From Lysobacterales bacterium (GTDB lineage: Bacteria > Pseudomonadota > Gammaproteobacteria > Xanthomonadales > SZUA-38): a DNA stretch of 64,000 nt. The position numbers were made by a program, and so were the translations under genes. Where the stretch lies: NCBI GenBank assembly GCA_028285525.1, contig JANQOZ010000007.1, positions 1 through 64,000 on the forward strand. The letters are read 5' to 3'. How positions within the stretch are numbered: position 1 is the first letter of the stretch; each line of letters starts with the position of its first letter. The notes below the pieces were generated by a model. That model searched no databases. It saw nothing but the letters and a program-made list of their open reading frames with translations, and was not told where the DNA came from. Shown here piece by piece: positions 50,929 to 59,347 of the stretch.

Positions 50929-51651
50929 ATGGATTCCCCTCTCGTTGACTACCGCCTGGAAGATGGCGTGGCCACGATCGTCATGGACGATGGAAAGCGT
51001 AACGCGCTCTCGCCGGCCATGCTCCAGGCACTGCGGCAGGGGATCGACCGTGCCGAGCGTGACCGCGCCGTGATCGTCCTCACCGGCCGGGAGGACGTCT
51101 TCTCAGCCGGTTTCGACCTGAAGGTCATGAGGCGTGGCGGCGCTACCGCGCTCGGCATGCTCCGGACCGGCTACGGCCTGACGGCACGAGTGATGGCCTA
51201 CCCCTATCCGGTCATTGCCGCCTGCAGCGGACACGCGATGGCGATGGGGGTGTTCCTCATGCTGTCGGCCGATCACGTCATCGGAAGCCGCGGCGACTTC
51301 AAGATCTCCGCCAACGAGGTGGCCATCGGGCTGACCATGCCGCGGGTTGCGGCGCTCACGCTGAAGCACCGCCTGAACCCCGCCGCCTACCAGCGGGCCG
51401 TCACGCTGTCCGCCTTCTTCAACGTCGAGGAAGCCCTCGCCGCAGGGTTTTTCGACCGGCTCACCGAACCATCCGAACTGCTGGATGAAGCCCGCAGGGC
51501 CGCCGCCGAATTCAAAGCGCTTGATCTGTACGCGCATCAAAGATCGAAGCGCCGTATCAGGGCGACGACCCTGCGCAAGATCCGGCTGGGCCTGCCGCTC
51601 GATCTGCTGGACGCCGTGTGGCTTGGCATCAAGGGTACGCGCCCACGCTGA
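50929..51651 (+). CDS. Enoyl-CoA hydratase/isomerase (crotonase) family protein
   Basis: Cytoplasmic crotonase-fold protein of 240 aa. The core is present: VIVLTGREDVFSAGFDLKVM forms the first oxyanion-hole region and ACSGHAMAMGVFLMLSADHV the second. A glutamate in SANEVAIGLTMP stands where enoyl-CoA hydratase has one of its two catalytic Glu; the second (in the PG..GT region) is not kept, so this may be an isomerase, hydrolase or other crotonase. Its ribosome site is weak. It follows the Rid gene by 27 bases and could be co-transcribed with it. No fatty-acid oxidation partners are in the window. Confidence 0.85.
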   Translation: MDSPLVDYRLEDGVATIVMDDGKRNALSPAMLQALRQGIDRAERDRAVIVLTGREDVFSAGFDLKVMRRGGATALGMLRTGYGLTARVMAYPYPVIAACSGHAMAMGVFLMLSADHVIGSRGDFKISANEVAIGLTMPRVAALTLKHRLNPAAYQRAVTLSAFFNVEEALAAGFFDRLTEPSELLDEARRAAAEFKALDLYAHQRSKRRIRATTLRKIRLGLPLDLLDAVWLGIKGTRPR

Positions 51652-51716
51652 TGACGCGTGATGCAATGACGCCGGCTTGACGAGGGGTTTTCTAAGTTAT
51701 CGACTGTTGACTTAGG

Positions 51717-52190
51717 ATGATTGTGATGGACGTTGCTTTTCAAAGTTACCTGCTGCTGGGGCTTCTCAGCCTGCTGACCTTCTATGTGGGTGCGCTGGTA
51801 TTCGGCTCCGGGGCCGTGGCGCCGCTGGTGATCCGGGTGCTGGGTGAGCAAACGGGTGGGCCGCTGCTGCGCGCCTACTGGCCCCGCTATCATGCGTTTG
51901 CGGTCGGCGGCGGCATCCTCATCACCCTCGGGGCTGCGGTCATCGGCGTCACCGGGGATCTCTCAAAAACGCTCACGCTGGCTTACCTGATTCCCGCCGC
52001 GATCATGACCGCGCTCTTCGCCATCGGCTGGCGCCTGATCCCGGCGATCAACGCCGCTAGAGACGACGGCCAGAACGCCCGCTTCGATCGGCTGCACCGG
52101 CTGGACGTGATGCTGGTAAGCGTCGGCATGCTGCTGGGTCTGGGCCTGGCGGTTGCGATGCTGCTGACGCTGCCCGGTCAGCTGGCCTGA
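51717..52190 (+). CDS. DUF4149-like four-helix membrane protein
   Basis: Small inner-membrane protein of about 157 aa that resembles the DUF4149/TMEM205-like family. Four transmembrane helices are seen: LLGLLSLLTFYVGALVFGSG, AVGGGILITLGAAVIGV, TLAYLIPAAIMTALFAIGW and VSVGMLLGLGLAVAMLLTL. The basic and charged middle loop (RDDGQNARFDRLHRLD) matches the family. The ATG at 51717 or the one nine bases later can both be used; an AGGA site just before favours the later one (51726). No function can be assigned. Confidence 0.7.
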   Translation: MIVMDVAFQSYLLLGLLSLLTFYVGALVFGSGAVAPLVIRVLGEQTGGPLLRAYWPRYHAFAVGGGILITLGAAVIGVTGDLSKTLTLAYLIPAAIMTALFAIGWRLIPAINAARDDGQNARFDRLHRLDVMLVSVGMLLGLGLAVAMLLTLPGQLA

Positions 52191-52297
52191 ACCCGTGCAG
52201 CTGCTGTGGCCTATCCAGAGCCGGCTGACACAGCACCGATGACCGGGTCGGTTGCACGGCCGGTCCGGCCATCTCACGCGGCGCTGCGACACGGCTA

Positions 52298-53014
52298 GTG
52301 CAGGCGCGGAACGCCGACGTTCTGACCCTACGGTGGCTAAGCTGGCTGCCCCTGATTGTGTTCGTTCTGCCGGTGCTGGCGGTGAACCTGGCCTGGTGGA
52401 TTTCTACCGAAGCTGAGGCCATACCCGCCTGCATCCCTTACCTGCATGGCTGCGCAAGCATCAGCGCGGCCGGGCGCGGGGAGCCCGCTATCTTCATGTT
52501 TCGCGGGGCCATGATCGCCAATGCGGTGCTGACGATGTTGTTCTGGACGCTGGCCGCCGTCTGGCTGCGCCTGCTGGCCGTTCCGGCGAGCTTTCGACTG
52601 CGTGCGATGACGGTCCTTGGGATCGGTGGGAGTCTTTTCCTCATCGTTTACGTGGTGTACCTCGGCACGGACGGCGAAGGCTACCGGCTGATGCGGCGGT
52701 ACGGCATCAACTGCTATTTTGGTCTGTCCTATCTGGCCCAGCTCATTCTGGCCGGCTACGTCTGGCAACACGGCGAGCGCTGGGGGCTGTCGCGCAGACT
52801 CTCGCGGGTCATGCTGTCCGCGTGCGTGCTGCTGCTGCTGATGGGGCTGGCGAGTGTCCCGGCCAAAGATTGGGCGCTGGATCGCAAAGCGCTCAGCAAT
52901 ATCCTGGAATGGAATCTTTCGCTGCTGCTCGTTGGGTTTTACGGGCTCTGCCAGCTCGCTTTTCGAAAAACCGCCATCCGCGTCGACGTCCGGGTTTCGC
53001 CAACCGAAGGGTAG
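52298..53014 (+). CDS. Multi-pass membrane protein of unknown function
   Basis: Predicted membrane protein of 238 aa with six hydrophobic helices, for example WLPLIVFVLPVLAVNLAWW, ANAVLTMLFWTLAAVWLRLL, LIVYVVYLGTDGEGYRLM and LLLLMGLASVPAKDW. The loop after helix one, CIPYLHGCASISAAGRGEPA, has a cysteine pair. The arrangement with a CxSISxxGRGEPA loop followed by FRGAMI is reminiscent of Frag1/DRAM/Sfk1-like proteins, but only weakly. The start is a GTG at 52298, without a good ribosome site, so it is uncertain. It lies alone before the universal stress gene. Confidence 0.6.
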   Translation: MQARNADVLTLRWLSWLPLIVFVLPVLAVNLAWWISTEAEAIPACIPYLHGCASISAAGRGEPAIFMFRGAMIANAVLTMLFWTLAAVWLRLLAVPASFRLRAMTVLGIGGSLFLIVYVVYLGTDGEGYRLMRRYGINCYFGLSYLAQLILAGYVWQHGERWGLSRRLSRVMLSACVLLLLMGLASVPAKDWALDRKALSNILEWNLSLLLVGFYGLCQLAFRKTAIRVDVRVSPTEG

Positions 53015-53062
53015 CGCGAGAGCCCCACGGCAATACGACCATTTGGGAATAAGCAGGGTCTC

Positions 53063-53126
53063 GCCATACTGATAGTATGGCTTGGCGGCAAGCCGTGAAT
53101 GAGGGTCACTAGCTCATGCCGCCAAG
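53063..53126 (+). promoter_or_regulatory. Structured leader before the universal stress gene
   Basis: Two perfect inverted repeats lie in the leader: GCCATACT-GAT-AGTATGGC (53063-53081), and CTTGGCGGCA paired with TGCCGCCAAG (53081-53090 and 53117-53126, loop 26 bases). They abut, so they could stack in an mRNA leader. The second ends 14 bases before the AAGGAG site of the Usp gene (53139-53144), so it could control access to it. No T-run follows. Confidence 0.6.
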
Positions 53127-53151
53127 GGAGCAATACTGAAGGAGATCCTGG

Positions 53152-54051
53152 ATGCCATTTAACAATATTCTCGTTGCGGTTCATCCCGACGAGACAGAAA
53201 CCACCGCGCTCGAGCGGGCCACAAAAATCGCCCAGCACTGTGATGCCAAGCTTCATCTGCACATGGTGATGTGGAAACCCAATCTGGCGCGCGATCTTTT
53301 CCACATTACCGATCAGGGGAAAGCTGATCAGGAAAAGCTGGTGAGCGAGGGAACAGATCGGCTTGACCAGCTCAAAAGCCAGCTCGACGTGCCCGTTGCC
53401 AATACGAAAGTCCATTGGGGACATCCGTTCGATGAGCAGCTGCTTCAGGCCATCGAGACAGAAAAGCCTGATCTGGTTGTGATGGCCACTACCCGTGATG
53501 ATCGGCCGAGCACCAGCGAATGGCGCCTGATCCGCGGATGCAAAACGCCGCTCCTGCTGTGTCACCATCACGATTGGGCGTCACCGCCGCGGACGCTGGC
53601 CTGCGTCGACCCCGGTCACGCACACGACAAAACCGACGAGATCGACCAGGCGATTATCAACCTTTCAGAGCGACTCGAAGCCTCCCTCGGCCAGCCTTAC
53701 GAGCTGCTGCACGCGGCCGGCATGACGCCCGTGCTGGATGGCGACCAGCCCTACACGTACCAGTATCGGGACAAACACGACGGCGACAACGAGGCCGCGA
53801 TCCGGGAACTGTTACCGGCTGACAAGGCAGCGCAGGTACCGGTGCATTTTTCTCACTCGACGCCGGCCGAGGCGATCACCGCTTTTGTCGAAACCCGCAA
53901 GTTTGATATCTGCGTGCTGGGGCTGGTCAATCGAACCCGCTGGCAGGAGCTGCTGATCGGCAGCACGCCGCGCGATCTGATTCCGAAAATGAACTGCGAT
54001 CTGCTGCTGCTGCCACATCCGGGAGCCAGCTGGGTGCCGGCCAGCGCTTAG
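53152..54051 (+). CDS. Tandem universal stress protein (UspE-like)
   Basis: Cytoplasmic stress protein of 299 aa with two UspA-like domains in tandem, as in UspE. Domain one is at about residues 3-145 (NNILVAVHPDETETTALERA to TPLLLCHHHDWAS). Domain two starts at about 150 (PRTLACVDPGHAHDKTDEID) and ends in CDLLLLPHPGASW. The typical nucleotide-binding Gly-rich end is visible as GLVNRTRWQELLIGST in domain two. The strong AAGGAG site lies seven bases before ATG 53152. Its leader has two inverted repeats, which suggests post-transcriptional control. It is convergent with the c-di-GMP pair; stress control of adhesion or motility is possible. Confidence 0.92.
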   Translation: MPFNNILVAVHPDETETTALERATKIAQHCDAKLHLHMVMWKPNLARDLFHITDQGKADQEKLVSEGTDRLDQLKSQLDVPVANTKVHWGHPFDEQLLQAIETEKPDLVVMATTRDDRPSTSEWRLIRGCKTPLLLCHHHDWASPPRTLACVDPGHAHDKTDEIDQAIINLSERLEASLGQPYELLHAAGMTPVLDGDQPYTYQYRDKHDGDNEAAIRELLPADKAAQVPVHFSHSTPAEAITAFVETRKFDICVLGLVNRTRWQELLIGSTPRDLIPKMNCDLLLLPHPGASWVPASA

Positions 54052-54064
54052 TGGGCCGGGTTCG

Positions 54065-55381
54065 TCAGGAGGCCCTGCGAAATTTTGCGCCCTGCTGGCT
54101 GAGACCGTCGTACTGCTTAAGCCAGAGGAGATACTCTTCGTGGGGCATGGGCTTGGCGATAAAGAACCCCTGCGCGTAGTCGCAGCCCATGCTCGCCAGC
54201 AGCCGAAACGTGTCGGCATCCTCGACACCTTCCGCGGTGATCGTCATATCGAAGGCGTGCGCGAGCTCGATCACCAGCCGCGCAATTTTTCGGTCGGCTT
54301 CGCTGGACACCATCCGCTGGACAAACATCTTGTCGAGCTTCACCTCGTCGGCGGGGATATCTCGAAAATAAGCCAGCGAGGAGTAGCCGGTGCCGAAATC
54401 ATCCAGAGAAATCTGGACGCCGAGATCGGCCAGCTCCTCAAATTTCTGAAAGTTCTTTTCGGGGTCGGACAGCGCCGAGCTTTCCGTGACCTCGAGCACG
54501 AGAGCGTCTCGCGGCACCTCCCAAACGCCGAGACAGTTGCTCACCATGTCGATCAGGTCGGGGTCGGCCATGACGGTCGGCGACAGGTTGACGGAGATCG
54601 TCTGCGGGCCAAAGCGGTCTGGCCATTTGGCTGCAAGCTGCAGCGATACGTTGAGCGCCCACTGGGTCATGCTGTTGATCAGGCCCGCCCGTTCGCCCGC
54701 AGCGATGAACTGCTCCGGCGGAACATAACCGCGGATGCCGCTTTTCCATCGCATCAGTGCTTCGGCACCCACCGGGCGACGACTGCTCATCTGGACCTTC
54801 GGCTGAAAAAACATCCGCAGGTCACCGGAAACAAAAGCAGACTCCAGCTCAAACTCCAGGCTGACGGCGTTGTCGTCGGACTCATCGGCGTCAGCGTCGG
54901 AGAGAAGGTAGCTCTCTTCGCTCTCGCGGGCCTGTCTCATGGCCCGTTCGGCATGCGCAAAAAGGCGGTCAAAATTTGAGCTGTGGTTTGGGCTGACCGC
55001 GATGCCGGCCGAGCCTTTCATAACAACCTTGTGACCACAGAGCTCAATCGGTGCTTCCATCATCCGAAACAGCTTGGCTGCGGCCAGCACGGCATGGCCC
55101 TGATTCATAATTCCCGGCAGGATCAAGGCAAACTGGTTGCCGCCGATGCGGGCCACCAGATCCCGCTTGCGGGCAACGCCGGTGGCCAGCGACGCGACGT
55201 GCCTGAGCGCCTCGTCTCCAACCTGAAACCCAAACTGGTCGTTGATCCGGTAGAAGCGATCGAGGTCGATGATCACGAGTCCCAGCAGATGCCCCATCGT
55301 GATCGCCTGCTCACAGTGCAGCTTCAGGCGCTGCATGAAGCTCCCCCGGTCCTGAAGTCCTGTGAGCTTATCCTCGTTCAC
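54065..55381 (-). CDS. Degenerate GGDEF plus active-looking EAL protein
   Basis: Cytoplasmic 438-aa protein with a GGDEF domain (residues 1-165) joined to an EAL domain (about 180-430). The GGDEF motif is GGNQF (VARIGGNQFALILPG), so cyclase activity should be lost, but the RKRD inhibitory-site sequence five residues before it is intact; such domains often bind c-di-GMP or GTP and tune the EAL part. The EAL catalytic set is complete: AEALMRW, TISVNLSP, LEVTESSAL, DDFGTGYSS, the lysine in VKLDK and ITAEGVED. It should degrade c-di-GMP under allosteric control. Its ATG overlaps the stop of the HD-GYP gene by four bases, so the two are translated as a unit. Confidence 0.92.
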   Translation of the reverse strand: MNEDKLTGLQDRGSFMQRLKLHCEQAITMGHLLGLVIIDLDRFYRINDQFGFQVGDEALRHVASLATGVARKRDLVARIGGNQFALILPGIMNQGHAVLAAAKLFRMMEAPIELCGHKVVMKGSAGIAVSPNHSSNFDRLFAHAERAMRQARESEESYLLSDADADESDDNAVSLEFELESAFVSGDLRMFFQPKVQMSSRRPVGAEALMRWKSGIRGYVPPEQFIAAGERAGLINSMTQWALNVSLQLAAKWPDRFGPQTISVNLSPTVMADPDLIDMVSNCLGVWEVPRDALVLEVTESSALSDPEKNFQKFEELADLGVQISLDDFGTGYSSLAYFRDIPADEVKLDKMFVQRMVSSEADRKIARLVIELAHAFDMTITAEGVEDADTFRLLASMGCDYAQGFFIAKPMPHEEYLLWLKQYDGLSQQGAKFRRAS

Positions 55382-56610
55382 AGAAACAGATTCTCCGTGT
55401 CGAGACCGTAAGAGCTGGGCGGCAGACCGCGCTTGATGGTTATGGAGTCATCCCCCGCCTCGAAACGCTCCTTCAAATCCAGCTCGACGAATTCCTCAAG
55501 CGGCTGCTTGTTCTCATCCAGCAGCAGCATCAGCTTGGGCTGGAGGCGGCGGATGCCGTTGAGCGAGATCACCACGCCAACCTCGCCGCTGTTCAGCTCG
55601 ACCAGCGTCCCCGTCGGGAAGATGCCGACCGCCTGGATAAACTGTTCAACCAGCTCGCTTTGGTATTCCACGCCCCGCCACTCGTAGAGCAGGTTGACCG
55701 CACTGTGCGGCGACATCGCTTTGGCATAGAGCCGTTCACTCGTCAGCGCGTCGTACGTGTCAACAATGCCGGCAATGCGGCCGAACATCGGAATCTCCCG
55801 GCCCCGCAGACCCGCGGGATAACCGTTGCCGTCGAAGCGCTCGTGGTGAGTCGCCACCATCTCGATCACCTTGTCGTCAGCGGCGGAGGTTTCCGACAGG
55901 ATGTCCACGCTGTGCTGGACATGACTCTGGAGCGTCTTGAGCGCATCTTCTGAGAGCTGCTCGGCGTGGTTGAGCAGCTCAACTGGAATCCGGGTCTTGC
56001 CGACGTCCAGCAGCAGGCCGCCGAGAGCCAGGCGCTCTATCGATCCACGATTCAGGCCCAGGTGACGTCCGAAGGTGGCGGCCCAGACCGAGGTACCCAG
56101 GGAGTGGCGGTAGGAATAGACGTCCTTGCGCTTTAGGTCGGTCAGGCAGGCGAAGGCGTCAGGACACCGCATGATCGAATCGATCATCAGCGCGACACCC
56201 TCCGAGAGACGATCGAGGTCCAGCTTCTTGCCATGGCGAAGGTCCGTCATCACCTGGCTGATGTCCTGATTCAGCGAATCGTAGGTTTGGGACGCCTGAC
56301 CGATCTCCTCCCGGATCTCGGTCTGCTGCTCGTAGTCGGTGTCCCGGAGCTCTTCGATCTCCGCAACCGCCTGCGGATCGAGCTCCTGATGATCGTCGTG
56401 AACGACAAATCTCGGGTCGGGCGCTTCTCCCCGGCTGGTGTCGACAAACACGTGCCGGCAAAACTTGGTGAGCTGCTGCAGCTGATCCGGATTGCGCACG
56501 TGGAATCCCTGCAGCGAAAACGGCGTTTCCAGCCACGGCCGATCGAGCCGGCTGACAAACATGCCGATACGCACCGTGTTGGTTCGGATTTTGACCTCGG
56601 ACAGGTTCAC
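55378..56610 (-). CDS. DUF3391 / HD-GYP-like protein with altered HD motif
   Basis: Cytoplasmic 410-aa protein of the c-di-GMP phosphodiesterase class. Residues 1-130 form a DUF3391 domain (VRIGMFVSRLDRPWLETPFS), common ahead of HD-GYP. The HD-GYP domain (about 150-330) has the GYP part intact: MVATHHERFDGNGYPAGLRG and FGRIAGIVDTYDALTSER. The HD part is altered: where HDIGK is expected, LDVGK is found, so one metal-binding His is missing. A C-terminal region follows (VELNSGEVGVVISLNGIRRL). The GTG start is without a strong site. It precedes the GGNQF-EAL gene with a four-base overlap, forming one unit. It is probably a sensor or a weak enzyme. Confidence 0.9.
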   Translation of the reverse strand: MNLSEVKIRTNTVRIGMFVSRLDRPWLETPFSLQGFHVRNPDQLQQLTKFCRHVFVDTSRGEAPDPRFVVHDDHQELDPQAVAEIEELRDTDYEQQTEIREEIGQASQTYDSLNQDISQVMTDLRHGKKLDLDRLSEGVALMIDSIMRCPDAFACLTDLKRKDVYSYRHSLGTSVWAATFGRHLGLNRGSIERLALGGLLLDVGKTRIPVELLNHAEQLSEDALKTLQSHVQHSVDILSETSAADDKVIEMVATHHERFDGNGYPAGLRGREIPMFGRIAGIVDTYDALTSERLYAKAMSPHSAVNLLYEWRGVEYQSELVEQFIQAVGIFPTGTLVELNSGEVGVVISLNGIRRLQPKLMLLLDENKQPLEEFVELDLKERFEAGDDSITIKRGLPPSSYGLDTENLFL

Positions 56611-56703
56611 AAAAGAGAGCCGAATTTTTCCTTAAAGACGACCCATCGGCGACTGAAGCCAAATCTTTAGTGTGCGCTCCACCGCGCCAGCCGTTGGCGG
56701 CGT

Positions 56704-58116
56704 TCAGTCGGTGCTGGTTTCGAAGCCGTTTGCAAAGAGCAGCGGCAGCAGGCGCTGGCCCCAGAGCTCAAACTTGTTGTCGATACCGCCGTTGGCGTTA
56801 TCGTCACCCCACCAGGTGACCAGCACTCCCGCGGAGGAAGCCGCTACCGTAGGAAGTAGCCCACTAAAGCTGGTGTTGTCGCCGCCCATGTTGCTGATCT
56901 GTACCTGGTCGGCGCCGGGCGCGGGGTCAGCGCCTGCTCGGATCACGCGAAGATAGACCTCGCGGTCCGGGTCGTTTTGTACCCGCAAATTGCCGCTCCA
57001 GGACACAAAATAGGCCCCTTCTCCGCTCGAATAAAACAGGCCCGGGCGACCCGCCTCGAGACATTGGCCGCCAGGCTGGCAGTCGATGTTGACCCCGGAA
57101 CGCGAAAAGCTGTCCACAAACGCCGAGAAGCTGATCCGAAATTTTCCGGTGCCAAGCGCGTTGCCGGCAGAGTCGATGCGCCGCCCGAACATCTCGTACG
57201 ACTCTTGAACGACCCCCTCAGCCGGATCACTGTGGGCAAACACAATCAGGTATTCACCAAGGTCAGGATTAAAGGCAATTTCTGACCGCGCGGTGAAAAA
57301 CCCTGGCGTTGCGTAGGCGCGCTCAGGCGTTAGCTGCGGGGTGCCGTTGGCCGAGAGGATCTGATAGCGGGGGCTTTCCGTATTGTTCCCCCAGGTCACG
57401 AGATACTCATTGTCCACGTCGTTGTACGCAACGGTCGCATTGACCTTTGACCCGTCGATGCTGTCGACCCGAAAGGCCTCTCCAATCGGCATCCCGGTTG
57501 CGGCGTTGAAGCGCCGAGCCTGGATCGTTCGGTTGAAGACTCCCTCTGTAACGCGCGCCCAAACCACCAGAAATTCGCCGTCCTGTGAATTGAAGGCGAT
57601 ATCGGGCCGGATATCAGAGGTAGCACCATCATCGACCACAAATACCGGGCCTATTGGCTGCCCGCTCGAATCAATCAAGCGCCCGTAGACATCCACGCTA
57701 CTCGCGCCGAATTCCGAGTCCTGCGCGGTGTAAACGACCACGTACCCGTTGCGAATCGGGTCATAGGCAAGCCGCCGTTCCTGCGGCGTTCCTCCGGCGG
57801 CCCCGATACCGTCGACGCTGGTGAGCAGCACCGGGTCTCCGATGGGAGAACCGAACCGGTCCAGCCGGAGTCCGTACATCTCGATTTCTTCTGAAGCCAC
57901 CGGCGGCTCTGGCCGTCGGCCGAGAAACACCAGGAAGTATTCGTCGTTCTGCGGGTTGTACACCATGGTCTGGCGGGCCGCGAAGGCGAACGTGTCGTCG
58001 GCCGGGCCAAAGTTGGTGATTCGAAAATCATCCGCTCCTGTTTCGCGGAGCTGCGCCGTGGCAGAAAAGCAGGTCAGTAAGCCAGCGATAAACAGAGCTG
58101 TGGTTTTTGCGCTCAT
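56704..58116 (-). CDS. Secreted beta-propeller-like protein with DGFE-type tag
   Basis: Exported protein of 470 aa. I chose ATG 58116, preceded by AAAGGA six bases away; the ORF-track start is a TTG eight codons upstream. The signal peptide is KTTALFIAGLLTCFSATAQ. The mature part has many repeats of the form YNPQNDEYFLVFLG, FNSQDGEFLVVWARVTE, YNDVDNEYLVTWGNN and FNPDLGEYLIVFAH, roughly 60 residues apart, so a beta-propeller or similar fold is likely. It ends in LLFANGFETSTD, a copy of the C-terminal tag. No enzyme motif is visible. Probably a surface or extracellular protein. Confidence 0.72.
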   Translation of the reverse strand: MSAKTTALFIAGLLTCFSATAQLRETGADDFRITNFGPADDTFAFAARQTMVYNPQNDEYFLVFLGRRPEPPVASEEIEMYGLRLDRFGSPIGDPVLLTSVDGIGAAGGTPQERRLAYDPIRNGYVVVYTAQDSEFGASSVDVYGRLIDSSGQPIGPVFVVDDGATSDIRPDIAFNSQDGEFLVVWARVTEGVFNRTIQARRFNAATGMPIGEAFRVDSIDGSKVNATVAYNDVDNEYLVTWGNNTESPRYQILSANGTPQLTPERAYATPGFFTARSEIAFNPDLGEYLIVFAHSDPAEGVVQESYEMFGRRIDSAGNALGTGKFRISFSAFVDSFSRSGVNIDCQPGGQCLEAGRPGLFYSSGEGAYFVSWSGNLRVQNDPDREVYLRVIRAGADPAPGADQVQISNMGGDNTSFSGLLPTVAASSAGVLVTWWGDDNANGGIDNKFELWGQRLLPLLFANGFETSTD

Positions 58117-58122
58117 GACGAT

Positions 58123-58128
58123 TCCTTT
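58123..58128 (-). promoter_or_regulatory. Ribosome binding site deciding start 58116
   Basis: AAAGGA on the minus strand lies six bases before ATG 58116. Confidence 0.6.
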
Positions 58129-58207
58129 GATGGGCTTCAAAGGTCATAAGCGCAAAGGGCCGGCGAACGGGATCACCGATCGTCAGGAAATTCCTGATCG
58201 CCGGTGA

Positions 58208-59242
58208 TCAGTCGAAGGTGACCACAACCTTCCCGACGTGCTGTGCGCTGGCGAGGTACTGCAGTGCCGCCGGCGCTTCGTCGAAGGGGAACCGACGATC
58301 GATGTGCGGGCTGACCCCGTTCTGGCTGCAGGCCCGCAGCAGGTCCGCAAAGTTCCTGCGGCTGCCGGCCGTGATCCCCTGTACGACAACGTTCTTGATC
58401 AACATCGCGGTGAGAGTCGGCCCCTGCGCCGGAACGCCTCCCAGGGCCCCCAGAAATCCGAGCCGCGCGTTTGGCGCGCAGGCCGCAAGCGACTGATCCA
58501 GCGTGCTGAGGCCAACGGTTTCCACGACAATGTCGGCGCCGCCGGTCTGCTCGACGACGGCGTTTTCCCAGTCCGGCCGTTCACGGTAGTTGATGGTGCT
58601 GTCAGCACCGAGGGATCGCGCGAGTTCGAGCTTCTCATCGCTCGAGGAGGTGATGACAACCCTGGCGCCGTTCATCTTGGCGATCTGCAGCGCCATGATG
58701 GAAACGCCGCCCGTGCCGAGCGTCAGCACAACGTCTCCGGCCTTCACCTTGCCCAGCACTTCGACCACCCGCCACGCCGTGATGCCGGCAGCCCCCAGGG
58801 CTGCAGCCGACTCAAAGCTGAGGTTTTCGGGCAGCTTTACGCAGGCGCTGGCGGGCAGCCGCACCACCTCGGAGAGCCAGCCATCGGCCGTGTTGCCCAG
58901 GTCTGCTGCGAAGATGCTTGGGTCATAAGCACCGTCGAGCCACAGATTGAAGTGGGGCGCGGATACCCGGTCCCCAACCGAAATGCCAGAAACCTTCGCC
59001 CCGACCGCCACCACCTCGCCGGCACCGTCACCCAAGGGGACGCGGCTGTCGGGCTTCTTGGCACCGTAGCGGCCTTCAAGCACCATGATGTCGCGATAGT
59101 TCAGCGACGCAGCCCGGGTCTTGATCAGTACCTCACCAGGGCCCGGCTCACCGATCTCTCGCTTCACTCGTCTCAGTGAATCGACGCCAGCCTGCTCGCC
59201 AACCTCATACGCACTTACGTCCTTAAAGACCGAATCGGCCAT
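58208..59242 (-). CDS. Zinc-type MDR alcohol dehydrogenase / quinone oxidoreductase-like
   Basis: NAD(P)-dependent medium-chain dehydrogenase/reductase of 344 aa. The GroES-like domain has GEVLIKTRAASLNYRDIMV and VPLGDGAGEVVAVGAKVSG; in place of the catalytic-zinc Cys of alcohol dehydrogenase it has NYRD, as in quinone oxidoreductases, so zinc is probably absent. The Rossmann part has VLTLGTGGVSIMALQIAKM, the nucleotide loop. The ATG at 59242 (MADSVFKDV) is well placed; the ORF-track start adds 28 codons of arginine-rich, non-conserved sequence. It lies between two secreted-protein genes and has no operon partners. Substrate unknown. Confidence 0.88.
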   Translation of the reverse strand: MADSVFKDVSAYEVGEQAGVDSLRRVKREIGEPGPGEVLIKTRAASLNYRDIMVLEGRYGAKKPDSRVPLGDGAGEVVAVGAKVSGISVGDRVSAPHFNLWLDGAYDPSIFAADLGNTADGWLSEVVRLPASACVKLPENLSFESAAALGAAGITAWRVVEVLGKVKAGDVVLTLGTGGVSIMALQIAKMNGARVVITSSSDEKLELARSLGADSTINYRERPDWENAVVEQTGGADIVVETVGLSTLDQSLAACAPNARLGFLGALGGVPAQGPTLTAMLIKNVVVQGITAGSRRNFADLLRACSQNGVSPHIDRRFPFDEAPAALQYLASAQHVGKVVVTFD

Positions 59243-59347
59243 GGCACACCCAATTGTTGTGGTCAAAAAGCGAGTATAGGGGCAGCGCTGGCGGGGTGTA
59301 CACAAATGCCGGCCCTGCAGCATCAATCCAGTAAGCAGGAACCGCGA

